Shown here one piece after another: positions 51,312-61,026 of a DNA stretch of 64,000 bases. The translations under genes were made by a program, and so were the position numbers. Location of the stretch: assembly GCF_003003175.1 (NCBI RefSeq), contig NZ_PVTY01000013.1, positions 1 through 64,000 on the forward strand, written 5' to 3'. Each line of letters opens with the position of its first letter. The first letter of the stretch is position 1. Under the pieces are notes generated by a model. The model saw only the letters and a program-made list of their open reading frames with translations, made no database searches and had not been told where the DNA came from. The DNA comes from Nesterenkonia sandarakina (GTDB lineage Bacteria > Actinomycetota > Actinomycetes > Actinomycetales > Micrococcaceae).

Positions 51312-53324
51312 ATGACCCAGAATCCCCAGCAAGAGAACAAATTGGACTCGATGCAGAAATCGGGTCAGGTCTTCCCCCCGAGCGAGACGTTCGCAAAGAA
51401 CGCCGTCGCCACCCAGGAGCGCTACGACAAGGCCTCCGAGGATCGTCTCGGCTACTGGGCAGAGCAGGCCCGCTCCGTGTTGAGCTGGGACAAAGACTTC
51501 ACCGAGGTGCTGGACTGGTCCGAGGCGCCGGTGGCCAAGTGGTTCGTCGGCGGCGAGGTGAACGCGGCCTACAACGCAGTGGACCGCCACGTCGAGGCCG
51601 GCAACGGCAGCCGCGTCGCCCTGCACTTCGAGGGTGAGCCCGGCGATTCCCGCAGCATCACCTACCAGGAGCTGGCCGACGACGTCGCGCGGGCCTCCAA
51701 CGCCTTCGAGTCCCTCGGCCTCGCCAAGGGTGACCGGGTGGCCATCTACATGCCGATGATCCCCGAGACGATCGTGACCATGCTGGCCTGCGCCCGCATC
51801 GGCGCGATCCACTCCGTGGTCTTCGGCGGTTTCTCCTCCGATGCGCTGCGCTCCCGCGTGGACGACGCCGAGGCGAAGCTCGTGGTCACCGCCGACGGCT
51901 CCTACCGCCGCGGCAAGCCCTCCACGCTGAAGCCAGCCGTCGACGACGCGCTCGCCAAGCCCGGGCACACCGTGGAACACGTGGTCGTGGTCAAGCGCAA
52001 CGGCGAAGAGGTCGCCTTCAACGATGACATCGATGTCTGGTGGCACGACGTCGTGCCGCAGCAGTCCACCGAGCACGCCTATGTGGCCCACGACTCCGAG
52101 CACCCGCTGTTCATCCTCTACACCTCCGGGACCACCGGGAAGCCCAAGGGCATCCTGCACACCACCGGCGGCTACCTGACCCAGACCGCGGTGACCCACC
52201 GGGACAGCTTCGACCTGCGACCGGAGACCGACGTCTACTGGTGCACCGCCGACGTCGGCTGGGTCACCGGACACTCCTACATCGTCTACGGCCCGTTGGT
52301 CAACGGCGCCACCCAGGTGATCTACGAGGGGACCCCCGACTCCCCGCACAAGGGGCGGCTCTGGGAGATCGTGCAGAAGTACGGCGTCACGCAGTTCTAC
52401 ACCGCGCCGACGCTGATCCGCACCTGCATGAAGTGGGGCCGGGAGATCCCCGACCAGTTCGACCTCTCCACCCTGCGCGTGCTCGGCACCGTGGGCGAGG
52501 CGATCAACCCCGAGGCATGGCTGTGGTTCCGCGACGTCATCGGTGCGAACAACGGCGTCGGCATGGCCCCCAAGGAGGAGCCGGCCCCGATCGTGGACAC
52601 CTGGTGGCAGACCGAGACCGGCGCGCACATGATCGCTCCGCTTCCCGGCGTCACCGCCACCAAGCCGGGCTCAGCGCAGACGCCGGTGCCGGGCATCTCC
52701 ATCGGCATCGTCGATGAGATGGGCACTCCCCTGGAGAAGGGCGAGGCCGGCCTGCTCGTCATCAAGGAGCCCTGGCCCGCGATGCTGCGCGGCATCTGGA
52801 AGAACCCGGAGCGCTACCAGGAGACCTACTGGTCACGCTTCGGCGACGTCTACTTCGCCGGCGACGGCGCTCGCACCGATGAGGACGGCGACGTCTGGCT
52901 CATGGGACGCGTGGACGACGTCATGAACGTCTCCGGACACCGGCTCTCCACCACCGAGATCGAGTCCGCGCTGGTCTCCCACCCGTCGGTCGCTGAGGCC
53001 GCCGTGGTCGGAGCCAAGGATGCGACCACCGGAGAGGCCGTCGTGGCGTTCGTGATCCTGCGCGGCTCCGCGGAGGGCGGGAACAAGGAGGAGGTCGAGC
53101 AGGAGCTTCGCGCCCACGTGGGCAAGGAGATCGGCCCGATCGCCAAGCCGCGCAACGTGCTGGTGGTGCCGGAGCTTCCGAAGACCCGCTCCGGCAAGAT
53201 CATGCGCCGCCTGCTCAAGGATGTGGCCGAGGGCCGCGAGGCCGGAGACGCCTCCACCCTCGCCGATCCCACCGTGATGCTCTCCATCGCGGAGGACATG
53301 CGCGCCAAGCACGGCGCCGCGTAG
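51312..53324 (+). CDS. acs: Acetate--CoA ligase
   Basis: AMP-forming acetyl-CoA synthetase, 670 residues. ATP/AMP motifs: LFILYTSGTTGKPKGILHTT (A3), WQTETGAHMIAP (A5), VDDVMNVSGHRLSTTEIESAL (A8) and PKTRSGKIMRRLLKD (A10), whose lysine is the site reversibly acetylated in homologues. An N-terminal ACAS_N region covers about 30-90. It converts acetate, ATP and CoA to acetyl-CoA. A strong AAGGAGGA precedes the ATG. Likely control is by a Crp-type site (51274-51289) and, at protein level, by acetylation with AcuC (13.8 kb) as a possible deacetylase. Confidence 0.96.
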   Translation: MTQNPQQENKLDSMQKSGQVFPPSETFAKNAVATQERYDKASEDRLGYWAEQARSVLSWDKDFTEVLDWSEAPVAKWFVGGEVNAAYNAVDRHVEAGNGSRVALHFEGEPGDSRSITYQELADDVARASNAFESLGLAKGDRVAIYMPMIPETIVTMLACARIGAIHSVVFGGFSSDALRSRVDDAEAKLVVTADGSYRRGKPSTLKPAVDDALAKPGHTVEHVVVVKRNGEEVAFNDDIDVWWHDVVPQQSTEHAYVAHDSEHPLFILYTSGTTGKPKGILHTTGGYLTQTAVTHRDSFDLRPETDVYWCTADVGWVTGHSYIVYGPLVNGATQVIYEGTPDSPHKGRLWEIVQKYGVTQFYTAPTLIRTCMKWGREIPDQFDLSTLRVLGTVGEAINPEAWLWFRDVIGANNGVGMAPKEEPAPIVDTWWQTETGAHMIAPLPGVTATKPGSAQTPVPGISIGIVDEMGTPLEKGEAGLLVIKEPWPAMLRGIWKNPERYQETYWSRFGDVYFAGDGARTDEDGDVWLMGRVDDVMNVSGHRLSTTEIESALVSHPSVAEAAVVGAKDATTGEAVVAFVILRGSAEGGNKEEVEQELRAHVGKEIGPIAKPRNVLVVPELPKTRSGKIMRRLLKDVAEGREAGDASTLADPTVMLSIAEDMRAKHGAA

Positions 53325-53346
53325 CCTCTCACCCCACCCCAGCGTC

Positions 53347-53412
53347 GAGGGGCGGATTCTCCGGGCATCTCACCCCATTGCGGGGGCAGAATGCTCGCAG
53401 AATCCGCCCCTC
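53347..53412. terminator. Long hairpin between acs and aroQ
   Basis: GAGGGGCGGATTCT (53347-53360) and its exact complement (53399-53412) enclose a 38-nt loop with further internal pairing (CACCCC/GGGGGC region). It may terminate acs and could be a dispersed genomic palindrome. Confidence 0.55.
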
Positions 53413-53453
53413 AGCGCGTGGTGGGGCCTTCAGAGGGCCGGTAGGGTGAGAGC

Positions 53454-53906
53454 ATGCCCACCGAGACTCCCCGCCTGCTGATCATCAACGGACCCAACCT
53501 GAACATGCTGGGGACCCGTGAACCCGGGATCTACGGCGCCTCCACGCTGGCCGACATCGAAGCCCTGTGCCGCGAGTCCGCCGCCGCGCTCGGCCTCGAA
53601 GCCGAGCTGCTGCAGTCCAACCACGAGGGCACCATCATCGACGCGATCCAGGCCGCGAAGGACAGCGCGGCGGGCATCGTGATCAACCCGGCCGCCTATA
53701 CCCACACCTCGGTCGCCATCGCCGATGCGCTGCGCGCGGTGAACCTCCCGGTGGTCGAGGTGCACATCTCCAACGTGCACGCCCGCGAGGAGTTCCGCCG
53801 GCATTCCTACGTCTCCCCCGCCGCTGCGGCGGTGATCGCCGGCGCCGGGCTCAACGGCTACCGCTATGCCATCGATCACCTGGCCTCGCTGCTGAAGCAG
53901 CGCTGA
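53454..53906 (+). CDS. aroQ: Type II 3-dehydroquinate dehydratase
   Basis: A 150-residue dodecameric shikimate-pathway enzyme. Signature [21 protein letters not shown] (7-27) includes the catalytic Tyr of the flexible loop; [31 protein letters not shown] and [22 protein letters not shown] complete the active site (Asn, His, Arg). No Shine-Dalgarno at proper spacing; TAGGGT lies 6 bases before the ATG, suggesting a leaderless mRNA. Convergent with the ABC transporter genes. Confidence 0.94.
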   Translation: MPTETPRLLIINGPNLNMLGTREPGIYGASTLADIEALCRESAAALGLEAELLQSNHEGTIIDAIQAAKDSAAGIVINPAAYTHTSVAIADALRAVNLPVVEVHISNVHAREEFRRHSYVSPAAAAVIAGAGLNGYRYAIDHLASLLKQR

Positions 53907-53911
53907 GCGGC

Positions 53912-55786
53912 TCAGGCGCCCATGGAGCTGCGCCAGGCGGCGTCGAGCTTGGCGTAGTACCCGCCCTGAGCCGCCAGCTCGGCCGGCGCGCCGTCCTCGA
54001 CCACTCGGCCGTCGTCGATCACCAGGACCCGGTCGGCGATCGCGACCGTGGAGAGCCGGTGCGCGATGATCAGCGCGGTGCGGTTGCCCAGCAGCCGCTC
54101 AAGACCCTGCTACACCAGCGCCTCGCTGGGCAGGTCCAGCGATGAGGTCGCCTCATCGAGGATCAGCACGGCGGGGTCGGCCAGGAACGCCCGGGCGAAG
54201 GAGATCAGCTGACGCTGACCGGCCGAGAGCCGGCCGCCGCGCTTGTTGACGTCGGTGTCGTAGCCCTCGGGCAGCTCCATGATCAGGTCGTGGCAGCCCA
54301 CGGCCTTGGCCGCGGCGATGATCTCCTGCTCGGAGGCCTCCGGGCGGCCCAGCGCGATGTTGCCGCGGATGGTGCCGGAGAACAGGAACGCCTCCTGGGT
54401 CACCATCGCCACGTGCCGGTGATGATCGGCCACGGCGAGCTCGCGCAGGTCCACCCCGTCAAGGCTCACCGAGCCGCCGCTGACGTCGTAGAACCGGGCC
54501 AGCAGCTTCGCCAGCGTGGACTTGCCCGCTCCGGTGCGTCCCACCACAGCCACGGTCTGGCCTGCGGGGATGTGCAGGTCCAAGGCGTGGAGCACCACCG
54601 GACCGTCCTCGGCGTAGCGGAACGAGGCCTGCCGGAACTCCAGCTCGCCCCGGGCCTCGGGCAGGTGCCGCGGGTAGTGGGCCTCGGTGACCGTGGGGCT
54701 CTCCTCCAGCAGCCCGGAGACCTTCTCCAGCGCCGCGGTGGCCGACTGCAGCGAGTTGTAGAACATCGCGATCATGTCCAGCGGCTGGAAGACGCGTTTG
54801 GTCGCCAGCACCAGGGCGACCAGCACCCCGATCCCGAGATCGCCCTCGAGCACGCGGTATCCGCCCCAGAGCAGCACCACGGTGACGGTGATGTTGCCGA
54901 TGAGCATCAGCGAGGGCTGCAGCACCCCGAACAGTGAGATCGAGCGGACCATGTCCTCGCGGTAGTCCGCCGCGAGGCGACGATACTGCCGGGACCGCGA
55001 GTCTTCGCGGCGGAAGGCCTGCACGGCGCGGATGCCGGTCATGGACTCCACGAAGTGCACGATCATCTTCGCCGAGGAGACCCGGGTACGTCGATACGCC
55101 ACCTCGGAGTTGCGCTGGTACCAGCGGCCGAGCACCGCGATCGGGATCAGCGCCGCCAGCAGCACCAGTCCGGACTGGAAGTCCATGATCAGGATGGTCA
55201 CTGCGGTGAAGAACATGAACATGATGCCCTGGACCAGGGAGTTGATCCCGCCGTCGAGCAGCTCGCGCAGCGACTCCAGGTCAGAGGTCTGCCGGGAGAT
55301 CACCTTGCCGGAGGTGTAGTCCTCGTGGAAGTCCAGGCTCAGCGCCTGGGTCTTGCGGAACACCTCCCCACGCAGGGTGAAGAGCATCTGCTGCGAGGCT
55401 TCGGCGGTCATCCGGGTGTAGTGGAAGATCAGCACGCCCGCCGTCACGGCGCAGGCGATGTAGGACAGGCCTGGCAGCCACATGCCGGAGCTCTGCCCCG
55501 CCGTCATCCGGGGCAGGCCCCAGTCGATGGCCCAGGCGACGATCAGCGGAATCGAGGCCTGCGCGGCCTGGGCGATCACCACGAAGATCGCGGTGATCAG
55601 CAGCTTCCGGCGGACCCCGACGGAGAGCTGGACCAGCAGCTTCCAGGAACGACGCCGGATGAACTGGCGCTCCTCCTTGTCCAGCTGGATCTGCTCCTCG
55701 CCGGCGGTCCCGCGCAGATGGGAGAAGCGGTCGCCGGCGGCGTCGGTCGTGACCGGTCGGCGGGACTCGCTGGTGGACTCACTCAT
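53912..55786 (-). pseudogene. ABC exporter half-transporter interrupted by an in-frame TAG
   Basis: A type IV ABC exporter subunit: six-span membrane domain (about 45-330) and a canonical ATPase domain with Walker A GRTGAGKSTLAKLL, signature RLSAGQRQLISFARA and Walker B VLILDEATSSLD. Translation stops at TAG 54112-54110 after 558 residues (SSLDLPSEALV). In the same frame the sequence continues [20 protein letters not shown] and on to TGA at 53914-53912, giving the missing 65 residues with the switch histidine. A single CAG-to-TAG change (or a sequencing error) explains it. Start overlaps the partner gene stop by 8 bases, so the two form a heterodimer operon. Substrate unknown. Confidence 0.85.
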
Positions 55787-57662
55787 GGCTGAGCACCTCC
55801 TCGGCGCTGACGGGACGAACGCTGGCGCTCATGACCTCGCGGTAGGCGGGGCTGCGCTCCAGAAGCTCGGCGTGGGTGCCGACGTCGCTGATCCGGCCGT
55901 GCTCGAGCAGCGCCACCCGGTCGGCCATCGCGACGGTGGAGGGGCGGTGCGCGACGATCAGCGTGGTGGTCCGGTTCAGCACTTCGCGCAGGCGGTGGGT
56001 CACGGCCTCCTCGGTGCGCACGTCCAGGGCTGAGAGCGGGTCGTCGAGCAGCAGCACCGAGGGGGCGGAGGCGATCGCACGCGCCAGCGCGAGGCGCTGC
56101 CGCTGTCCGCCGGAGAGGCTCAGCCCCTCCTCCCCCACCGGAGTGTCCGCGCCACGAGGAAGGTTCTCGACGAATTCGGCGTCGGCGGTGACCAGCGTCC
56201 GGCGCAGCACCGCGTCGAGCTCCTCGGGCACGGGTGCGGCGTCGCGGTGCGGGTTCTGCGGATCGTCGACGTCGCGCAGGTGAGAGGTGCCCAGCAGCAC
56301 ATTGGACTTCACAGAGGTGGAGAACAGGATCGGGTCCTCGAAGGCGACACCGATCCGGGAGCGGAGGTCGGCCAGGCTGAAGTCCTTGACGTCCACCCCG
56401 TCGACGCGGATCGCTCCGCCGGTGACCTCATAGAGCCGGGGGATCAGGTTCAGCAGCGTGGAGGTGCCGCCGCCGGTGGCGGAGACCAGCGCCATGGTCT
56501 CCCCGGGCCTGACCTTCAGCGTGACCCCGTCGATCAGGTCGCGCTCCCCGGTCTTGGTGTCGGGGTAGCGGAAGTGGACGTCGTCGAGCTCGAGCACGCC
56601 GCGCTCCGGGGCGCGGACGGGATCGGCCGGGGAGGTGATCTCGGTGGCGGTGTCCATGACATCGGCGTGCCGGTCGATGGCGGTCTTCGCGGTGAAGGTC
56701 ATGCCCAGCATCATGCCCACGCCCTCGATCGGACCCTTGAGCACGGCGGCGGTCGCGAAGAAGGCCGCAAGCGCTCCGATGGTCACGCCGGTGGTCTCCT
56801 GGTTGGCGACCTGCCAGATCCCGATCAGCAGGCAGAGCCCGAGGATTCCCTCAGGCAGGATCACCATGGCCATCAGGAACTTCGCCAGCGTGCGGGCCTT
56901 GGAGACCTCGAGGTCGCGCAGCTCATCGGCCTCTTCGGTGAAGCCTTCCAGCGCGTAGTCTCCACGGCCGAAGGCCTTCAGGACGCGGATCCCGTGCACG
57001 GACTCCTCGACCTTGGTGGCGACGTCGCCGGCCTGGTCCTGGGAGGCGCGCGAGTAGTGCACGAACTTCTGCCGGAACCGCGGCCCGATGATCATGATCG
57101 GCAGCGCGGCACCGAGGAACACCACGGCGAGCAGCGGTGAGAGCGTGGCCATCAGGGTGAACCCGACCAGCAGGCTGACCACCGAGGTGATCAGCATCAG
57201 TGAGCCGAAGGCGAACCAGCGACGGAGCAGGTTCAGGTCGGCGATCGCGCGGGACTGCAGCTGTCCGGCGCCCCAGGCGGAGTGGAAGGAGGCAGAGAGG
57301 TCCTGGAGCTTGTCGAAGAGCCCGGTCCGCATGGAGGTCTCGGCATCCGAGGCCGGCGGGATCACGAAGAATCGACGCAGGTAGACCAGCCCGGCCTCCA
57401 GCACGCCGAGTCCGAGGATGACCGCGCCGGCGATCCACACGGCGCTCACCTGCGCCCCGTCGTCGAGCAGCGAGTTCACCAGGACCTGGAGCACCTGCGG
57501 GATGGACAGCGCGACGACGCCGGCGCCGATCGCCGCGAGCAGACCCAGGGTCCAGCGCAGCTTGAGACCGTCGAGGTAGGGCCCGAGCCGGGTCAGGGCC
57601 TGCCAGAGCGTGCGAGGACGCTCGGGGGTCTCAGTCGTCTCGACTCCAGCCGCTCGTTGCAT
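55779..57662 (-). CDS. ABC exporter half-transporter with degenerate Walker A
   Basis: A 627-residue type IV exporter subunit with six membrane spans (about 35-320) and an ATPase domain. The signature LSLSGGQRQRLALARA and switch IVAHRPSTV are normal, but Walker A reads SATGGGTSTLL, so the phosphate-binding Lys is Thr (residue 400), and Walker B ends LLLDDPLSALD, with Asp in place of the catalytic Glu. An Asp here is typical of the degenerate site of heterodimeric exporters; loss of the Walker A lysine is unusual. The insert SHLRDVDDPQNPHRDAAPVPEE is also distinctive. I chose ATG 57662 (TTG at 57665 is possible). Partner: the interrupted gene downstream. Confidence 0.9.
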   Translation of the reverse strand: MQRAAGVETTETPERPRTLWQALTRLGPYLDGLKLRWTLGLLAAIGAGVVALSIPQVLQVLVNSLLDDGAQVSAVWIAGAVILGLGVLEAGLVYLRRFFVIPPASDAETSMRTGLFDKLQDLSASFHSAWGAGQLQSRAIADLNLLRRWFAFGSLMLITSVVSLLVGFTLMATLSPLLAVVFLGAALPIMIIGPRFRQKFVHYSRASQDQAGDVATKVEESVHGIRVLKAFGRGDYALEGFTEEADELRDLEVSKARTLAKFLMAMVILPEGILGLCLLIGIWQVANQETTGVTIGALAAFFATAAVLKGPIEGVGMMLGMTFTAKTAIDRHADVMDTATEITSPADPVRAPERGVLELDDVHFRYPDTKTGERDLIDGVTLKVRPGETMALVSATGGGTSTLLNLIPRLYEVTGGAIRVDGVDVKDFSLADLRSRIGVAFEDPILFSTSVKSNVLLGTSHLRDVDDPQNPHRDAAPVPEELDAVLRRTLVTADAEFVENLPRGADTPVGEEGLSLSGGQRQRLALARAIASAPSVLLLDDPLSALDVRTEEAVTHRLREVLNRTTTLIVAHRPSTVAMADRVALLEHGRISDVGTHAELLERSPAYREVMSASVRPVSAEEVLSHE

Positions 57663-57674
57663 CAAGCAACTAAC

Positions 57675-58610
57675 CTAGGTCGTTTTGTGCTGAACTTCAA
57701 TGAGTGTGGCCTCCGGAGGGCAGAACAGCCTGACCGGCGCGGTGCGCGAGGTGCCGATGCCTGCCGAGACGTGCAGCGGAACCTCGCGGGCAGGCTCGGC
57801 TCGCCGGCCTGGGACTTCTCTGCCCGGCCCCTGCCCACCCGGCAGCTGTTGACTGGGAACCTGGACCGAGCTGAGGCCCTTGGCCTGGGAGCGCGGCAGG
57901 TCGCAGTTGGTGACCAGGGCGCGGCCGCCGGGCAGGCAGACCTGCCCGCCGTGGGTGTGGCCTGCGAGGATCAGCTCGGCGCCGTTGCCGGCGAGCGTGT
58001 CCAGCGCGGCGGAGACCGGCGCGTGGGCGACTCCGATGCGCAGCGGCTCGGCCTCTGCGCTGTGAGCCTGCGCCGAGCCTGGAGTCTGCTCCGTGCCGCC
58101 GGATGCGGGCCAGCCCTGGAAGTCGTCGCGGCCGATGTGCGGATCATCCATCCCGGAGAAGCTGAGCTGCTGCCCGGCGACGGTCAGCGAAGCGGTGCGG
58201 TTGTTGAGGTTCTTCCAGCCGCTGGACTCGAAGCCGCTGAACAGGCGCTGCCAGTCCAGACTTTCAGGCTCCGCGTCCAGCTTGGACGGACCGCGGAAAT
58301 AGCGCAGCGGGTTCCTCCAGGTGGGAGCGAAGTAGTCATTGGATCCCCCGACGAACACGCCGGGGAACTGCCGCAGCGGCTCCAGGGCCTCGAGCACCTC
58401 GCCCACGGCGTCGGGGTGGGAGAGGTTGTCTCCGGTATTGATGACCAGGTCGGGCTTCAGCTCGGCCAGCGACTGCAGCCAGGCGAACTTCTTCCGCTGT
58501 CCCGGGACGTAGTGGATGTCGGAGATGTGCAGGATGCGAAGCCCCGCTCCGACCCGCAGCGGCACAGCGACGTGGCGGATCCGGAAGTCATTGACGCCCA
58601 GACCCACCAC
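57675..58610 (-). CDS. Metallophosphoesterase
   Basis: A 311-residue calcineurin-like phosphoesterase. Metal motifs in order: LRILHISDIHYVPGQ (DxH), LVINTGDNLSHPD (GDN), VFVGGSNDYFAP (GNxD-like), IGVAHAPV and LILAGHTHGGQVCLPG (GHTH). No signal peptide or membrane span is obvious. The substrate is unknown. A Gln/Gly/Pro/Ala-rich stretch (about 246-275) precedes the C-terminus. It is 20 bases downstream of the class A PBP gene, a conserved pairing in actinobacteria (ponA2 next to a phosphoesterase in Mycobacterium), and 12 bases upstream of the ABC genes. Confidence 0.88.
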   Translation of the reverse strand: MVGLGVNDFRIRHVAVPLRVGAGLRILHISDIHYVPGQRKKFAWLQSLAELKPDLVINTGDNLSHPDAVGEVLEALEPLRQFPGVFVGGSNDYFAPTWRNPLRYFRGPSKLDAEPESLDWQRLFSGFESSGWKNLNNRTASLTVAGQQLSFSGMDDPHIGRDDFQGWPASGGTEQTPGSAQAHSAEAEPLRIGVAHAPVSAALDTLAGNGAELILAGHTHGGQVCLPGGRALVTNCDLPRSQAKGLSSVQVPSQQLPGGQGPGREVPGRRAEPAREVPLHVSAGIGTSRTAPVRLFCPPEATLIEVQHKTT

Positions 58611-58630
58611 CTTCAGGGAGGCGGTGGCGC

Positions 58631-60922
58631 TCAGTTGTCGTCTCCGCCGCCGCCGTTGCTGCCGCCACCGGTGTTGTTGCCACCGTTGCCGCCGCCGTCG
58701 TTGCCGCCGTTGTTGTCGCCGTCGTTCTCAGAGTCGTCGTCCGACTCGTTCTCGCTGGAGTCTCCCCCGCGGGACACGGTGCCGCCGTCGCGATAGCGGG
58801 CCAGGTCGCGCCGGTCCTCGAACGGTGAGTCGTCGGCCTCACGGAAGTCGGAGGTGTCGTAGTCCCCGCCGACCTGTTCCATATATGCCAGCCACATCGG
58901 GGCTGCGAGCGTGGAGCCGAAGAAGTCCTCGTAGGTCTCGCCGTTGATCGCCCGACGGTTGTTCCCGTAGCCGGAGGTGATCTCTTCGGTGTTGCCGACC
59001 CAGCTGGCCGTGGAGACGCCCGAGGAGAACCCGACGAACCAGGTCGAGGACTCGAAGTTGTTGGTGCCGGTCTTGCCCGCCATCGGGAACGGCGGATCGC
59101 CGGCGGCGATCGTGCCTTCGGCGATATTGATCGTGATGTCGTTCACCTGTGCGACCACGTCCTCGTCGATGACCTGTTCGCAGCTCTCCCCGGGGACGTT
59201 GTATTCGTTGCCGTGGGTGTCGGTGACTTCGAGGATGGCGCGGGGCTGGCAGTAGTTGCCGTCGTCGGCGAAGGCCGCGTAGGCGGCCGCCTGGGTCAGC
59301 GGGGAGACTCCGTCGGACCCGAGCACGAAGGAGGGGTTCGCCGGGCTGATGCCTTCGCCGTCACTCGCGGTATGGACGTTCAGCCGGTCAGTCACGTCGG
59401 TGATGGCGCAGAGGTCCATATCGGACGCCGTGGCCAGGGTTGCGGTGTTGACCGAGAAGTAGACGCCGTAGTCGATCGTCATGCGCCGGTTCGTGTCCTC
59501 TTCGACGTTGTCGACCTCGTAGGAGTCGTCTGAGGTGGTGTATCCCCGCTCCAGGCAGGATGCCTCCCAGCGCTCCGTGTTGGCCCACTCCGCGACGGAG
59601 GCGTCCACCACGTCGTCGGTGGCTCCACCTTCCTCGATATGGGCGGCGACCACGAACGGCTTCAGCGAGGAACCGGCCTGGAAGCCGTAGGTCCCGCCGT
59701 CGGCGAGGTCCACGTTGTAGTTGATCGTGGTCTCACCGATCGACCCTTCGCTGCCCGGACCGTAGGTCCGGTTCTGAGCCATGGCCAGAATGTTGCCGGT
59801 GCCGGGCTCCACCGAAGTGATCGCGGCGCCGGCCTCGGAGCTGTCGTTGCGTGGGACCGTGGCCTCGACCTCTTCCTCGGCGGCAACCTGCGCGTCGGGG
59901 TCGAGGGTCGTGGTGATGCGCAGCCCGCCGCGGTCCAGCAGCTCTGCGCGGGCATCCTCGTCGGGGCCGAAGGTGTCACTGGCGAGGATCTCGCGGCGCA
60001 CGTAGTCGCAGAAGTATTCGCCCTTGGTGGCGGAGATGCAGCCGACCTCTTCGCGGTTGATGTCCAGGCCGAGTCCGGAGGCGATCGCCTCGTCATACTC
60101 CCCCTGAGAGATCACACCCTCGCTGAGCATGGCGCCGAGCACCACGTCCCGGCGGCCCTGGGACGCCTCCGGGTTGACCTCGGGGTTGTAGCCGTTGGGG
60201 GACTGCACCATGCCGGCCAGGACCGCGGACTGTGCCGCGTTCAGCTCCGAGGCGGGAATGCCCCAGTAGTACTGGGCGGCGGCCTCCACACCGTAGGTCT
60301 GGCCTCCCAGGAGAACGATGTTCAGGTAGCCCTCAAGGATCTCGTCCTTGGTCATCTCCTGCTCGACGGCGACGGCGAGCTTCATCTCTCGCAGCTTGTC
60401 GGCATAGGTCTTCTGGCCGGTGCCGGAGATGGTCAGTCGCCCCTCACCGGTGAGCACCACCGCGTTGATCAGCATGTTGTTCACGTACTGCTGAGTGATC
60501 GTGGAGGCGCCCTGCTGGGAGTCGGAGGTGGCGTTGTGCACCAGCGCGCGGGAGAGGCCTCGGGGATCGACCCCGCCGTGCTCGTAGAATCGCTCGTCCT
60601 CGATGGCGATGATGGCGTCGATCATCTCCTGGGAGATGTCCTCCAGAGCCACCGGCTGCCGGTTCTCCGCGTAGAAGGTCGCCAGCTCGGTGCCGTCGGA
60701 GGCGTAGATGTGGGACGGCACGCTGAGCGGCTCCTCAGCCAGCTCGGCGGGGATGTCCTCAAGGATCTCCGTGCCGGCGGCCGCAGCAGCGCCGCCGGAG
60801 GCCGCGAGCGGGAAGATCAGCCCTGCTGCCAGCAGGCCGCACAGAGCACTCACGCCCAGGAAGGACATGATCTTGCCGACCGTGGTGGCAGTATCAAACA
60901 GGGGGGATTTACGTGACGCCAT
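58631..60922 (-). CDS. Class A penicillin-binding protein (PonA2-like transglycosylase/transpeptidase)
   Basis: A 763-residue bifunctional peptidoglycan synthase. One N-terminal membrane anchor (about 17-42); glycosyltransferase family 51 domain with AIEDERFYEHGGVDPRGL and QQGASTITQQYVNNM; transpeptidase domain with SSLK (418-421), SVNTA (SxN) and GKTGTNNFESS (KTG). No C-terminal PASTA domain is visible; instead a 40-residue Asp/Asn/Gly/Ser-rich tail. I chose ATG 60922 (MASRKSP); TAAGAT lies 7 bases upstream, so it may be leaderless; ATGs at 60931 and 60946 are alternatives. Confidence 0.93.
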   Translation of the reverse strand: MASRKSPLFDTATTVGKIMSFLGVSALCGLLAAGLIFPLAASGGAAAAAGTEILEDIPAELAEEPLSVPSHIYASDGTELATFYAENRQPVALEDISQEMIDAIIAIEDERFYEHGGVDPRGLSRALVHNATSDSQQGASTITQQYVNNMLINAVVLTGEGRLTISGTGQKTYADKLREMKLAVAVEQEMTKDEILEGYLNIVLLGGQTYGVEAAAQYYWGIPASELNAAQSAVLAGMVQSPNGYNPEVNPEASQGRRDVVLGAMLSEGVISQGEYDEAIASGLGLDINREEVGCISATKGEYFCDYVRREILASDTFGPDEDARAELLDRGGLRITTTLDPDAQVAAEEEVEATVPRNDSSEAGAAITSVEPGTGNILAMAQNRTYGPGSEGSIGETTINYNVDLADGGTYGFQAGSSLKPFVVAAHIEEGGATDDVVDASVAEWANTERWEASCLERGYTTSDDSYEVDNVEEDTNRRMTIDYGVYFSVNTATLATASDMDLCAITDVTDRLNVHTASDGEGISPANPSFVLGSDGVSPLTQAAAYAAFADDGNYCQPRAILEVTDTHGNEYNVPGESCEQVIDEDVVAQVNDITINIAEGTIAAGDPPFPMAGKTGTNNFESSTWFVGFSSGVSTASWVGNTEEITSGYGNNRRAINGETYEDFFGSTLAAPMWLAYMEQVGGDYDTSDFREADDSPFEDRRDLARYRDGGTVSRGGDSSENESDDDSENDGDNNGGNDGGGNGGNNTGGGSNGGGGDDN

Positions 60923-61026
60923 GGGCTTCATCTTACCGTCAAGCACAAACCGGTCGCGGGAGGTGACGTCGCGCGCATCGGGGCGGGCTCTTCTTGGTCC
61001 CGACGGGCGTCCGTTAGTCTGAGGCT

